Source: UBA11346 sp038318565 (GTDB lineage Bacteria; Planctomycetota; UBA11346). From it: a stretch of 64,000 nt of DNA. The notes beneath the pieces are model-generated. The model had not been told where the DNA came from. It did not search any database and saw nothing but the letters and a program-made list of their open reading frames with translations. This document shows positions 25,589 through 37,728 of the stretch, piece by piece. The position numbers were made by a program, and so were the translations under genes. Each line of letters starts with the position of its first letter. The first letter of the stretch is position 1. The DNA lies in assembly GCA_038318565.1 (NCBI GenBank), contig JBBQCI010000004.1:1-64000 (forward strand). The letters run 5' to 3'.

Positions 25589-26467
25589 TCAGGTCGGCGG
25601 CGACGAGTCTGCGGCGGGTGACGGCGGATCTTCTACAGATGGCATGGCCGAAATGGGGGCGGATGGCTGGGGTTCTACTGCCGGTGGCTGCTGCGGATTT
25701 TCGACCTTCGCTGCGGCTTGAGCGCGAACCCGCTTGATCCGGTCGGTGATCGTTTCGCGGTCGTAACGGAACACCGAGGAGGTCCGTTTCTCTGGCTGTT
25801 GCTCCGGCGCTGTCGTCGGATTGTCGATCGGCGTGTACTCCAAGGGATCGACGATGTCGGTCGGCAGCGGAGTGCGCATCGACTTCCATTGCTTGTCGCG
25901 CATGGCGCTGATCGCGGCAGCGGCCTCACGTTGTTCAGGCTTGAGATGGGCATGCCGCGCGGTGATCGGCATGGGCGCCGGTGTTGCTGCCGGTTCTGTA
26001 GGAACCATCGACAGGTCGGTCTGACTCGGCCGGTTGCGCAACCGATTGATGCGGTCGGTGATCTGCTCCTGATCGACGGTGAAGACCGAGGATGGCGTTT
26101 CCCGGGCGCCATGTTCAGGATCGCCCTTTTCGACGGGTGAGGCGACGCCCTTGCGGCGGACCTGCGAGGTGCTGATCGGGCTGCGCTCCGTCCCACTCTG
26201 GCACTGCTCGACCCGCAACTCCCGCAGGCGGCTCAGCAACTGCCCATGGCACGTCGCCAGCTGCAGCTGATAGCGTTCTGCCAGATCGCCGATGGGTTGT
26301 CCGTCGGTCCGTTCGAAGCGTACCTGACGGTTTTGATCCAGGAAAGCTGTGATCGGTATGGACACGGCAGGCCCCACCCCCCAGCGGCGGAAGCGGATCT
26401 CAGTAGCGATGCTGCACAGGGGTGACGTGGGTGCCGAAGGCGTGCTGTTACTGAGTTCATCTGCCAC
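25589..26467 (-). CDS. Hypothetical protein with a duplicated motif
   Basis: A 292-residue protein I do not recognise, starting at a GTG (26467). The N-terminal 90 residues look globular (VSIPITAFLDQNRQVRFERT, then IGDLAERYQLQLATCHGQLL). The rest is low-complexity, Pro/Thr/Gln-rich linker containing the same motif twice: SSVFTVDQEQITDRINRLR near residue 127 and SSVFRYDRETITDRIKRVR near residue 232. The two copies share S-S-V-F, a D, I-T-D-R-I and R. This looks like a short docking peptide in an otherwise disordered protein. There is no signal peptide or TM helix. It is convergent with manA (adjacent stops). Confidence 0.65.
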   Translation of the reverse strand: MADELSNSTPSAPTSPLCSIATEIRFRRWGVGPAVSIPITAFLDQNRQVRFERTDGQPIGDLAERYQLQLATCHGQLLSRLRELRVEQCQSGTERSPISTSQVRRKGVASPVEKGDPEHGARETPSSVFTVDQEQITDRINRLRNRPSQTDLSMVPTEPAATPAPMPITARHAHLKPEQREAAAAISAMRDKQWKSMRTPLPTDIVDPLEYTPIDNPTTAPEQQPEKRTSSVFRYDRETITDRIKRVRAQAAAKVENPQQPPAVEPQPSAPISAMPSVEDPPSPAADSSPPT

Positions 26468-26533
26468 AACGGAGAGACTAGCGTAGACGCTTCACGGGTT
26501 CAACCGGCTAACGGCAGACCTGCTTTGTTCTGT

Positions 26534-27574
26534 TCAGGCCAGCCCAACTAGCGATCGGGCGGCGGTCCGATGTCGGCGGAACGCTGCCAGGACCGCCCCA
26601 GAGGCGATCAGAGCCCGTGCCTCGCTGCGGCAGCCGGCATCGTCCGGGGCCAGTCCGCGCCAGGTCGCCAGGGCGGTGCCGGCATTGGCGACGACGAAAT
26701 CCAGTAATGGTCCGTGCTCTTCGCCGGATAGCAGGCGTTGGAAGGTCACAGCGTTCTCGGGCCCATCTCCGCCTGTCACTGTCTCCTCAGGTGCCGCTGA
26801 AGCGGGCGCAGCCAGCTCACTGGTGCTGACGCCAGTGTCGTCAACCAGCCACAGGCTGGTCGGGCCGGTGACCGATACCTCGTCGATGCCGGGATGTCCG
26901 CAAGCCACGATGGCACGGCTGGTCCCCACCAAGCGCACGGTGTCGGCCAACATGGCGGCCTGGGTGGCGTGGGCCGAACCCAGCAGCAGGCGTCCAGGTC
27001 GCGCCGGATTGGCGAGCGGGCCAGCGAGGTTGAAGATGGTGCCTTTGACCGAACCGGCGGCGAGCTTGCGCATCGCCGCTGCGGCACCGATCGCCGGATG
27101 GACCTGACGGGCGAAGATGAAGCACAGGCCGGTGTCATCGAGCAGCCGGCGATGTCCGCCAACCGGGAGTGTCAGCGGAATGCCCAGGGCCTCCAGCAAG
27201 TCGAAGCTGCCGTTGGCCTTCGCGCTGCCACGGTTGCCATGCTTGGCGATCGGTACCCCGGCGGCAGCCAGCACGAAACAGGCGGTGGTCGAAGCGTTGT
27301 AGCGCGCCCGGCCCGAGCCGCCGGTACCGACCACGTCCATGACCGGCCTGCCCAGGTCGACCGGAATGGCCTTGGCCAGCAGTCCACGGACCCACACGCT
27401 CAACTCCAGCGGGGTTTCGCCACGTTGGCGCATGGCGATCAGCAGTGCTGCTCCCTGCTCGGTGGACATGGTACTTGCGAGGATGCCATCCAGGGCGGCG
27501 GCGGCCAGTTCGGCAGATAGGCCTTCGGGCCGGGCGGCAGCAGTCAGCAGTTCGTGCATGTCTGGATGGTGCAT
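26534..27574 (-). CDS. trpD: Anthranilate phosphoribosyltransferase
   Basis: The enzyme transfers phosphoribose from PRPP to anthranilate in tryptophan synthesis. It shows the family motifs: DVVGTGGSGRARYNAST (PRPP/Mg binding), IAKHGNRGSAKANGSFDLLE, FIFARQVHPAI, RKLAAGSVKGTIFNLAGPLA-type residues (here MRKLAAGSVKGTIFNLAGPL), and GIDEVSVTGP. It has 346 residues from the ATG at 27574; an ATG five codons later (27559) is equally possible. No other trp genes are nearby. It is divergent from the membrane protein gene at 27632, only 57 bp away. Confidence 0.94.
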   Translation of the reverse strand: MHHPDMHELLTAAARPEGLSAELAAAALDGILASTMSTEQGAALLIAMRQRGETPLELSVWVRGLLAKAIPVDLGRPVMDVVGTGGSGRARYNASTTACFVLAAAGVPIAKHGNRGSAKANGSFDLLEALGIPLTLPVGGHRRLLDDTGLCFIFARQVHPAIGAAAAMRKLAAGSVKGTIFNLAGPLANPARPGRLLLGSAHATQAAMLADTVRLVGTSRAIVACGHPGIDEVSVTGPTSLWLVDDTGVSTSELAAPASAAPEETVTGGDGPENAVTFQRLLSGEEHGPLLDFVVANAGTALATWRGLAPDDAGCRSEARALIASGAVLAAFRRHRTAARSLVGLA

Positions 27575-27631
27575 AGTCGGCCTGGGTCGCAACGCGGGAC
27601 AGACGGTTGGCAGGCGGGCCCCGATGCCACC

Positions 27632-28204
27632 ATGCCCATCGTGCTGCCGATGCATCTCGTCCTACTGGTCGCCGGCGCTGTGATGGGCGCCATTATTCTG
27701 TTCGGCCTGGTGGTCGGTTGCGGCACTCTGGCCGTGCGCTGGCTGCGGCTGCCCAACGATCCACCCGAAGAGGCCGCCTACGAACCTTCCGCTCCCGAGC
27801 TGGTGCCTGCTGGCGATCCTGCCGCTGCCCGCGCCCGGGCTGCAACCTGGAAAGCACAGCTAGAACTCGGACGCCGAGCCCGTGCAGTGCTGCACCTGGC
27901 GAGGTTGGCTGACGACATGGCGACCTGGATAGCCACCGAACGTCCGGCCGCAGCGGCTAATGCCCGTGTCGCAGCAACTGTCGCTTCGACCGCTTCAGAA
28001 CAGGCCCGCAGCGCCTTTGCTGCCAATGATCCGGTCGCACTGGCTGCTGCCGAACTCGTCGTCTCGACAGTGCGCAGCCAGCTCGACGGTCTGGCCGACG
28101 GCTTGCCCGATCCGGCAATCGCCGAACGGCGCAAACTGCTCATTCTGTCAGCCGCCCTGGTCGGCTCGCTGGCTCTGGCCGCGGTGGCCATGTGGCTGCG
28201 CTAG
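27632..28204 (+). CDS. Small membrane protein with N- and C-terminal TM helices
   Basis: A 190-residue protein I do not recognise. It has a TM helix at residues 5-30 (LVLLVAGAVMGAIILFGLVV), an Ala/Arg-rich helical middle (probably coiled coil or helical hairpin), and a final TM helix (LLILSAALVGSLALAAVAMW) that ends one residue from the stop. The ATG at 27632 is preferred; another lies six codons on. The end overlaps the GTG proposed for radC by 13 bp, so the two may be translationally coupled. Confidence 0.65.
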   Translation: MPIVLPMHLVLLVAGAVMGAIILFGLVVGCGTLAVRWLRLPNDPPEEAAYEPSAPELVPAGDPAAARARAATWKAQLELGRRARAVLHLARLADDMATWIATERPAAAANARVAATVASTASEQARSAFAANDPVALAAAELVVSTVRSQLDGLADGLPDPAIAERRKLLILSAALVGSLALAAVAMWLR

Positions 28205-29133
28205 AAGCCGCTCTGCGCGAACGTCCCGGCCCGGTAGGGCGCTTCCTGCGGGCCGCCGTCGAACAGGACATGCCTGGCGTCTCTCTGCTGATCGAGGCCG
28301 GAGTACCGCATTGGGACGCAGCACCGCTGCTGCGCCGCCTGGCTGAGGCAGGCGAAGTCGGGACCGAGGGCTGGTGCACCGAGATCCGCGCTGCCTACCG
28401 GACCGCCCTGAACAGGCCGACCGAAACGGCACGGCAGCTCGACCAGTTGCCGATATCGGAGCGTCCGCGTGAAAAGGCGTTGGAACGCGGCATTGACGCG
28501 CTGGGTGACGCCGAGCTGTTGGCCGTCCTGCTGCGTACCGGCATCGCCGGCGAAGGCGTCCTCGAGTTGTCCCAGCGGCTGCTCGCCGAGCACGGCGGTC
28601 TGGTCGGCCTTGCGCGGTTGGCACCAGACCAGTTGGCCGGGTTGCCGGGATTGGGCGAGGCGAAGGGGGTCGAACTCGCTGCTGCATGCGCCATGGGTGT
28701 GCGCATCGCAGCAGCCCAGGGAGGAGACCGTCCACAACTGAAATCGCCCGAGGACGTTGCGGCCTACGTCGTCGTGGTGCTATCGCCAGCGCTCCTGCGT
28801 CTGCCACACGAAGAACTGTGGTGCCTGCCGCTTGATCCGCACTGCCGGCTGATCGGCCGGCCGCGCACCGTGACGCGCGGTGACGTCGATGGCGTCGACG
28901 CCGGTCCCCGCGCCTTCTTCCGCACCGCCCTGGCGGCCGGCGCGGTGCAGGCGATCGCGGTGCACAACCACCCCAATGGCGATCCCGCGCCCTCCCCTGC
29001 CGACCGCGCGGTCACCCGCCGCTTGGCCGAGGCCGGCCGGGCGATCGATGTGCCGCTGCGCGACCATCTCGTGGTTGGCGGCAGTGGCCGCTTCACCTCG
29101 CTGTTCCGCGATGATCCGGGGCTGTTTCGCTGA
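28192..29133 (+). CDS. radC: RadC family JAB-domain protein
   Basis: A RadC/UPF0758 protein. The recognisable part starts at about residue 86 (LPISERPREKALERG, then LGDAELLAVLLRTG) with a helix-hairpin-helix (LAGLPGLGEAKGVELAAA). The C-terminal JAB1/MPN-type metalloprotease-like domain has HNHPNGDPAPSPAD, whose His258-x-His260-x10-Asp271 fits the zinc motif, with an upstream glutamate in HEELW. Despite its name, a DNA-repair role for RadC is unproven. The first 85 residues from the GTG at 28192 are an extension not found in standard RadC. A TTG at 28447 would give a standard-length protein but lacks a clear ribosome-binding site. Confidence 0.85.
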   Translation: MAALEAALRERPGPVGRFLRAAVEQDMPGVSLLIEAGVPHWDAAPLLRRLAEAGEVGTEGWCTEIRAAYRTALNRPTETARQLDQLPISERPREKALERGIDALGDAELLAVLLRTGIAGEGVLELSQRLLAEHGGLVGLARLAPDQLAGLPGLGEAKGVELAAACAMGVRIAAAQGGDRPQLKSPEDVAAYVVVVLSPALLRLPHEELWCLPLDPHCRLIGRPRTVTRGDVDGVDAGPRAFFRTALAAGAVQAIAVHNHPNGDPAPSPADRAVTRRLAEAGRAIDVPLRDHLVVGGSGRFTSLFRDDPGLFR

Positions 29134-29136
29134 ACC

Positions 29137-30258
29137 TCAGCGGGTGCCGAAGACTTTCTTCACCGCTTCCAGATACGCCATGCCGTTGACCGTGTCCGGT
29201 TCGAGGTAACTGCCCTCGGTCCACTCATTCCAGTTGTTGATCGTGATCACCGGGTCGGCCTCGCCGGCAACCGCTAGTTTTGCCCGCTCCAGGCTGGCGG
29301 CGAAGCGCTCAGGCGTGTTGCCGACGTAGACCGGGGTGAAGGGATAGCCGAGGTTGCGGTGCTTGTCGCTGGGACAGCAGCGCGGACTGCTGTCCCAGCC
29401 CATGCTGACGTTGGGGTGGTAAGGCCGGCCGTATTTGCGCAGAAGATCGGGCCACTGCGCGGCCATGGCGTCGGCCATGCGCTGGTAGTCCACCGTCGGG
29501 TAGGTGTCCATGCCGACGTGGTGGACCCACACGTAGGTGTCGACGCTGCGGACTCCGAGCTTGTCGAGCAGCGCGGCACTGGCGTCCATCGCCCGCTCTT
29601 GCGGCAGGTTGGGGATGCCCCACATGACCACATTGAGATGCAGGTCGGAGAAACCGGCGGCCTGGACCGTGCGGCGGAAGTCAGCGAGCGCGGCGGCGGC
29701 GCCGTCGATGCCACCAAAGCTGTCGATGAAGCGGTACAGCTCGTAGATGCTGAAGTATGGCGCGCCATCGACCAGCCAGTGGCAGGGATGCTTGAAGTAG
29801 GTGATCATCTGCGTCATCAGGCCCTGCCATTCATTCTCGCTGACTTTGCCAGTAAAGCGCAGCTGCTGGGTGTGGTTAGCCTTGGCCGGAAACAGGTCGA
29901 CCCAGTCGTGGTTGGCCCACATGCAGGCGAAGCGGATGCGCTCGCGGTTGGGCGCCCGCAGATACCCCTCGTCGAGGCAGCGCTGCAGGAACGGCTTGCC
30001 GCCATACCAGTACCAGTCGAACAGGAAGACGTCGACGCCGTGGTCGGCCGCTGCGTCGACCTTCTGGGCGAAGACGCGCGGATCGGCCTCGTCCTGGTAG
30101 CCCCACAGCGGCACCTTGGGCTGCTGGTGGCCTGGGAAGCGCGGCTCGCCACGGCGGCTGAGTTCCCATTCGGTCCAGCCAGGGCCATAGAGCTCCTCGT
30201 TGCGGGGCTCGACGTGCCAGTTGGGAAAGTAGTACGCGGCGACGGTTGGGCGCTTCAT
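29137..30258 (-). CDS. WbsX / GH99-like domain protein
   Basis: A 373-residue protein of the WbsX-type family (glycoside hydrolase 99-like TIM barrel). Hallmarks are AAYYFPNWH at the N-terminus, GPGWTEWEL, DVFLFDWYWYGGKPF, ACMWANHDW, and the C-terminal INNWNEWTEGSYLEPD containing the acidic residues expected in the active site. Family members occur in O-antigen loci and in catabolic clusters. The position beside a divergent AraC regulator (102 bp apart) favours a catabolic glycosidase role here. No signal peptide is visible, so it would act in the cytoplasm. The substrate is unknown. Confidence 0.88.
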   Translation of the reverse strand: MKRPTVAAYYFPNWHVEPRNEELYGPGWTEWELSRRGEPRFPGHQQPKVPLWGYQDEADPRVFAQKVDAAADHGVDVFLFDWYWYGGKPFLQRCLDEGYLRAPNRERIRFACMWANHDWVDLFPAKANHTQQLRFTGKVSENEWQGLMTQMITYFKHPCHWLVDGAPYFSIYELYRFIDSFGGIDGAAAALADFRRTVQAAGFSDLHLNVVMWGIPNLPQERAMDASAALLDKLGVRSVDTYVWVHHVGMDTYPTVDYQRMADAMAAQWPDLLRKYGRPYHPNVSMGWDSSPRCCPSDKHRNLGYPFTPVYVGNTPERFAASLERAKLAVAGEADPVITINNWNEWTEGSYLEPDTVNGMAYLEAVKKVFGTR

Positions 30259-30360
30259 GCCGTCATCATATTCAGTTCTCTGCGGTCCCCATGGAGGGAT
30301 GGACGCCGACTTAGACGATTTGACGTTGGCTGGGTGTCAGCCTGGCCGACAGTGGTGCCC

Positions 30361-31197
30361 ATGCCGGACCAGCTCTTGCGTGCGCCACCCCGCGTGGCCC
30401 TGGCCGGAACGTATCCCTTCAAGGCCGGCGAACGCCACGGCAGCTGGTGGAGCGCCAGCCAGCATCTGATCGTTGGGCTCGACGGTGACGGTTTCATTGA
30501 GGTTGCGGGTAGGGCGTATCCGCTGATCGCGGGCAGTGCGCTGGCGGTGCCATGGGGAGCCACGATCACGTTCGTAGCTGGACAGCAGCGTGGTTTCACC
30601 ATTGCCAGCATTCACCTCGTATGCCTGCCGTGGAACGCTCCGGAACCAGGTTTTCCGGAACATGGCCCAGCACAGCGCTCGCCGCCTGCTCCGGCGCATG
30701 GAACCTGGAATCTGCCTCTGCTGACCGAGCCAGCCGCTGGTTCACGCGCCATTGCCGAGTCCGCCCTGCAGCTCGCCGAGCGCTGGCGCGAGCCCGCCTC
30801 AGCCGGGCGTGAGCTGTACCTGCGCGGAGCCGCGCTCCAGCTTGTCGCCGTCATCGGCACAGCAGCGTCGCCGCGTCGGGTCCAGGCCCAGGCCGGTCGT
30901 ATCCGCGACCTAGTGTCGTGGATGCAGTTCAACTTCCGTCGACCGATCAGCCGCGTCGAACTCGCCCGCCGCAGTGGACTGGGTCAGACCGCCCTTGGTG
31001 CGGCGTTCAAAGCCGTCACGGGCTGCTCCCCAACAGCCTTTCTCATCCGCATGCGCCTGGACGAGGGTCGCCGCCTGTTGCGCACCACCACCCTGCCAGT
31101 GGCCGAGGTCGCTGGATTGGTTGGGTTGGACGATCCGGCGTATTTCAGCCGCCTGTTCAGCCGGAGGTTCGGCGTTCCGCCGCGGCACGCGCGTTGA
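30361..31197 (+). CDS. AraC-family transcriptional regulator
   Basis: A 278-residue regulator. The N-terminal cupin-like part includes GSALAVPWGATITFVAG. The C-terminal DNA-binding domain shows RVELARRSGLGQTALGAAFK as the first HTH and LPVAEVAGLVGLDDPAYFSR as the second, ending in RRFGVPPRHAR. The ATG at 30361 starts it 102 bp from the divergent WbsX gene, its likely target. The effector is unknown. Confidence 0.87.
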   Translation: MPDQLLRAPPRVALAGTYPFKAGERHGSWWSASQHLIVGLDGDGFIEVAGRAYPLIAGSALAVPWGATITFVAGQQRGFTIASIHLVCLPWNAPEPGFPEHGPAQRSPPAPAHGTWNLPLLTEPAAGSRAIAESALQLAERWREPASAGRELYLRGAALQLVAVIGTAASPRRVQAQAGRIRDLVSWMQFNFRRPISRVELARRSGLGQTALGAAFKAVTGCSPTAFLIRMRLDEGRRLLRTTTLPVAEVAGLVGLDDPAYFSRLFSRRFGVPPRHAR

Positions 31198-31356
31198 CTC
31201 AAATTGAGTGGCGGCTGCCCCGTCCACGTCTCCTTGACGCCCCGGCTCACGACCTAGCCTCCGCCAAGTTTCAAACCGGAGACCACGAGCGGAGGCGAGG
31301 GAGCGGATACGCCGCAGCCCAGGGCCCGAGCCGGAACCCTCTGGATAAGGCTGCAC

Positions 31357-34599
<3,243 letters not shown>

Positions 34600-34893
34600 T
34601 CAGCGGGCGGCGGCCTGCAGATAGGCGAGCAGGTCGCTGCGCGAGCGCTCGTCGAGCTTCGCTTTTGGTGCCATGCTGGCGACTATGTCGCGCCAGCCCT
34701 CGGCATTGCGATCGGTGACACGGTACAGGGCATGGCAACCGGTGCAGTTGGTGGTGTAGACATGCCTGCCTCGCGAGAGGATGTTGAGATCCTGTCCACT
34801 GCGCGCGGCCATCTCTGCATCGGCCCGGGGCACGGCCCCAGAACCGGTGCAGGCGGCGAGGCACATCACCGTGGCGACCACGGCTGCGCGCAT
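34600..34893 (-). CDS. Small c-type cytochrome lipoprotein
   Basis: A 97-residue protein with a lipoprotein signal (lipobox LAAC, Cys15) and one haem-attachment motif, Cys50-x-x-Cys53-His54 (NCTGCHAL). Met74 in ASMAPKAKL is a candidate second iron ligand. It would be a membrane-anchored periplasmic monohaem cytochrome c. The end touches the stop of convergent carB. Its start shares one base with the stop of the upstream barrel-protein gene, so the two are translationally coupled and probably share the Fur-box-like site near 35740. An iron- or respiration-related role is inferred. Confidence 0.82.
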   Translation of the reverse strand: MRAAVVATVMCLAACTGSGAVPRADAEMAARSGQDLNILSRGRHVYTTNCTGCHALYRVTDRNAEGWRDIVASMAPKAKLDERSRSDLLAYLQAAAR

Positions 34894-35690
34894 CAGAAGT
34901 GCGTGCCAAGCAGCAGGCGCACCTCAAGGCGGCTGTGGTCGGCTAACTCGCGCGTCCCGCTGTCCGCTTCGCCGCCAAGGTTGGTCAGCTGCGGCATGAT
35001 CGTCAACGTGCTCCAGAGGCTGGGCGACGAGAGATGTACCGCTGGTCCGGCCCACAGCGTGGAACTCTCCAAGTCTCCGTTCTCGGAGATGGGGTTGCGG
35101 CTCTCGACCTCTACGCCGAGCGACCAGGCCTGACTGAGCTGTCGCGCACAGGCCACGGTCGCCTTGATCTCGTATTCCGTCGTGGTGCCGGGGCCGGTAC
35201 CAGCGTCGGCGTCAGCCTCTTGTTCAGCGGCTTCGACTTCTCCGGTCAGGTTGAACGCGGCAGTCCACGCGCCAATGCGCACGTCGGCGATGGCCTTCAG
35301 TTCCACTTCGACCTCGGCGCCGTTGGCGCTGCCTTCGACGTAGATCGCGCTGCCCAAGCCGTCGGCGGTGGGATCGCTCAAGCGTCGCTTCAGCTCCAGC
35401 GAGACGCCTTCGAACTCGGACTCTGAGACACCGTCCACGCTGGTCCGGCGATGGTTGAGATACACTGCGACCTGGGTTTCTGGTGCGACGCCGATTTCGA
35501 TTTCGAGCCGGCTGTCTAGACGGCGAAATTCCTGATCGGCGCGTCCACCCTGCCAGGTTGTCCACAGCTCCAGCTCGTGCTGACCGGGGGCGAGGACGGC
35601 GCTGTCGTGGGTATACGTGAAGGTGCGCTCGGCAGCTGTGCCCATGACAGGCAGCAGGGAGGAGGCGACGAGCAGTGTGGAAAGGCGCAT
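34893..35690 (-). CDS. Predicted outer-membrane beta-barrel protein
   Basis: A 265-residue protein with a short signal peptide (MRLSTLLVASSLLPVMGTAA). It is followed by alternating amphipathic strands typical of a small outer-membrane barrel: HELELWTTWQGG, SRLEIEIGVAPETQVAVYL, VSLELKRRLSD, AWTAAFNLTGEVE, SRLEVRLLLGTHF. The last strand ends in Phe, as outer-membrane proteins commonly do. I cannot place it in a named family with certainty. It is the first gene of a two-gene operon with the cytochrome lipoprotein and lies 43 bp from a Fur-box-like sequence, which suggests iron-regulated expression. Confidence 0.7.
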   Translation of the reverse strand: MRLSTLLVASSLLPVMGTAAERTFTYTHDSAVLAPGQHELELWTTWQGGRADQEFRRLDSRLEIEIGVAPETQVAVYLNHRRTSVDGVSESEFEGVSLELKRRLSDPTADGLGSAIYVEGSANGAEVEVELKAIADVRIGAWTAAFNLTGEVEAAEQEADADAGTGPGTTTEYEIKATVACARQLSQAWSLGVEVESRNPISENGDLESSTLWAGPAVHLSSPSLWSTLTIMPQLTNLGGEADSGTRELADHSRLEVRLLLGTHF

Positions 35691-35732
35691 GGAAACTCGA
35701 TGGGTAGGGCCTAGCGGAGTGCTTGGCTATGT

Positions 35733-35747
35733 TGATAACGAATATCA
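35733..35747. promoter_or_regulatory. Fur-box-like 7-1-7 inverted repeat
   Basis: TGATAAC-G-AATATCA matches the classic Fur half-site arrangement (TGATAAT-n-ATTATCA) at 12 of 14 positions. It lies 43 bp upstream of the barrel/cytochrome operon and 41 bp upstream of the AraC gene at 35788, so it could control either. It stands out as AT-rich in a GC-rich region. Binding is inferred from sequence only. Confidence 0.55.
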
Positions 35748-35787
35748 ATACCGACAATGACGTCAAGGCCACGGCCGGCGATTGACC

Positions 35788-36660
35788 ATGACGGGCACTT
35801 CCGCAGCCCCGACGAGGCCATGTACTGCTGCCATGGCATGGCTTCCCCGTCCGTTGTCCTGGGGCTGTGGTTTGACCGCACGAGGCGGCAGCTACGCGGG
35901 TCATGTCCACGACAATCACGACGAGATATGCTTGGTCGCCAACCAAGCGACGACCATCCGCCACGGAGGCGTCGAACGCTTCGCTGAACCGGGCACGGTC
36001 TTCCTGTTTCGAAGCGGCGAGTTGCACGGCTATCGTAATGCCCGCAACCAGGAACCGCACCTGTGGCTGGTCCATTACGAGGCTGATGAGGCGCTCTACC
36101 GCGACTGTCCCCGGCTTGCCGATCCCGACCCCGAGCGGCGGGTGTGGCACCTCGCTTCCGGGCAGCTCGCCGGCTACCAGGCGCTATTCACCCGCCTGAT
36201 GGCCGAGTCGATGCGCCCGGCGCGTTCAGGACATCAGGCGGCCCTATCAGCCTGGTTGCGTCTGATTCTGATCGCGGCCAGTCGGTGGGACGAGACCGTT
36301 GCACAAGATCCGACGGGTGTCACCGCCGATCCCGAACTGGCCAACCTGTGGGAGATTATTCATGAACATCTGGAATCCTCGGACGCTGACCTCACGGCGG
36401 CATTGGCCAGGCGCGTGCCAAACTACGATTCGCTGCGCCATCGCTTCAAGCGCATCTACGGGCGGGCGCCGCGCGATCTGATGGGGTATATGCGTATCGA
36501 ACGGGCCAAACATCTCCTCCTTGAAACCGACTTGCCGGTCGGCGGCATCGCCGAGCAAATGGGCTATGGCCGTCTGGCCGAATTCACTCGCGCTTTCACC
36601 CGACAAGTCGGTCGCAGTCCGCGGGCCTTCCGCACCAGTCCTCATTCCGATCCGGCGTAA
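35788..36660 (+). CDS. AraC-family transcriptional regulator
   Basis: A 290-residue regulator with an N-terminal cupin containing the metal-like motif HVHDNHDEICLV and a C-terminal AraC domain (YDSLRHRFKRIYGRAPRDLM, then LPVGGIAEQMGYGRLAEFTR, ending QVGRSPRAFR). The first HTH is less typical than in the other AraC proteins here (LTAALARRVPNYDSLRHRF). Possible starts are the ATG at 35788 and one at 35833; I use the former. It runs in the same direction as the PhyH gene 35 bp downstream, so the two form a likely operon. Confidence 0.85.
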   Translation: MTGTSAAPTRPCTAAMAWLPRPLSWGCGLTARGGSYAGHVHDNHDEICLVANQATTIRHGGVERFAEPGTVFLFRSGELHGYRNARNQEPHLWLVHYEADEALYRDCPRLADPDPERRVWHLASGQLAGYQALFTRLMAESMRPARSGHQAALSAWLRLILIAASRWDETVAQDPTGVTADPELANLWEIIHEHLESSDADLTAALARRVPNYDSLRHRFKRIYGRAPRDLMGYMRIERAKHLLLETDLPVGGIAEQMGYGRLAEFTRAFTRQVGRSPRAFRTSPHSDPA

Positions 36661-36695
36661 TCTGCGACCGCGACCGCGAACGACGCCCCTGCGAG

Positions 36696-37550
36696 ATGTG
36701 GCACAAGCTGCGCATGAGCTCCGCTTCATCTACCGCCCCCGCCACCCGTACCAGCTTGACCGCCGCCGAGATCGCGCACTGGCGCGAACACGGCTGGGTG
36801 GCCATCCCTACTTTCTTCAATGCCGGCGAAGTCGCCGTCCTCCAGGCCGAACTCAAGGCGCTGCAAGAGGCCGGCAAGCTACGCAACGTCGTCACCGAAG
36901 GTGACGGCACATCCTACTCGACCACCTGCTTCAACCTGCAGATTTGCCCAGTAGGTACACATAGCCGGCCGATCCGGGCCTTGGCCTACGCAGCCAAGGT
37001 GCGCAGCGCGATCACCGGACTGCTCGGCGATACGGCCATTCAGCACCTGGATCAGATTTTTCTCAAGCCAGCCAGGCACGGTGCCGGGACCAACTGGCAC
37101 ACCGACAATGCGTATTTCGCCTCCAGCGTGGTCGAGGCTGGAACCGGCATGTGGATCGCCCTGCATGACGCCACCCGCGCCAACGGCACCATGCGCATCC
37201 TGCCCGGAAGCCACCGGCAGGAACTCGCCCATCGTCGGGATGGTGGCAGCGACCACCACATCACGTGTGCGGATGCGATTGATGAGACCAAAGCCCACTA
37301 TGTCGAATTGCCCGCTGGAGGAGTGCTGTTTTTCAACTACGGCGTGGCCCACGCCACTGGAGCGAACACCACCGAGCGGGAACGCGCCGGCCTCGCCCTG
37401 CACTTCATCCAGCAGGCTCATCTGGTAGGCGACCACTTCTTCGCCACCCCTGCGAATGCCTGGCAGCGCCGCATCGGGGCAGACAGCGATGGTGGCAAAG
37501 CGGTCCATGGCGAGGACCTGCGTGGCGTCTGGGAGGGCCTGGCCGGTTGA
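36696..37550 (+). CDS. Phytanoyl-CoA dioxygenase (PhyH) family oxygenase
   Basis: A 284-residue Fe(II)/2-oxoglutarate dioxygenase. The iron ligands are visible: His135-x-Asp137 in TNWHTDNAYF and His219 in GVAHATGANT, with Arg230 as the likely 2-oxoglutarate anchor. NGTMRILPGSHRQELAH is the typical PhyH strand. It is distinct from the PhyH at 6753. It follows the AraC gene by 35 bp and is probably co-transcribed with it. ATG 36696 is used; 36714 is an alternative. The substrate is unknown. Confidence 0.9.
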   Translation: MWHKLRMSSASSTAPATRTSLTAAEIAHWREHGWVAIPTFFNAGEVAVLQAELKALQEAGKLRNVVTEGDGTSYSTTCFNLQICPVGTHSRPIRALAYAAKVRSAITGLLGDTAIQHLDQIFLKPARHGAGTNWHTDNAYFASSVVEAGTGMWIALHDATRANGTMRILPGSHRQELAHRRDGGSDHHITCADAIDETKAHYVELPAGGVLFFNYGVAHATGANTTERERAGLALHFIQQAHLVGDHFFATPANAWQRRIGADSDGGKAVHGEDLRGVWEGLAG

Positions 37551-37728
37551 CGCTGGTTCATGTCCGGACGATTCCGAACCCACTGTCATGCACCTCGGAC
37601 CAGAAGTCGCTAGACCTTTTTAGAATCTTGCTAGTCTGCACCCTCGTCGGTCGCGCGTTGCGTCCGTCTTAACCCGGCCCGCGCGGCCACTCTCAGAGCA
37701 TCCCGCTCCAGTTATCTCGAGGAATCCC

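Noticed and set aside
31258..31295. 7-bp inverted repeat before carB as an attenuator or pyrimidine switch
   Set aside because: The stem is short, the loop is 24 nt, and there is no U run or leader peptide.
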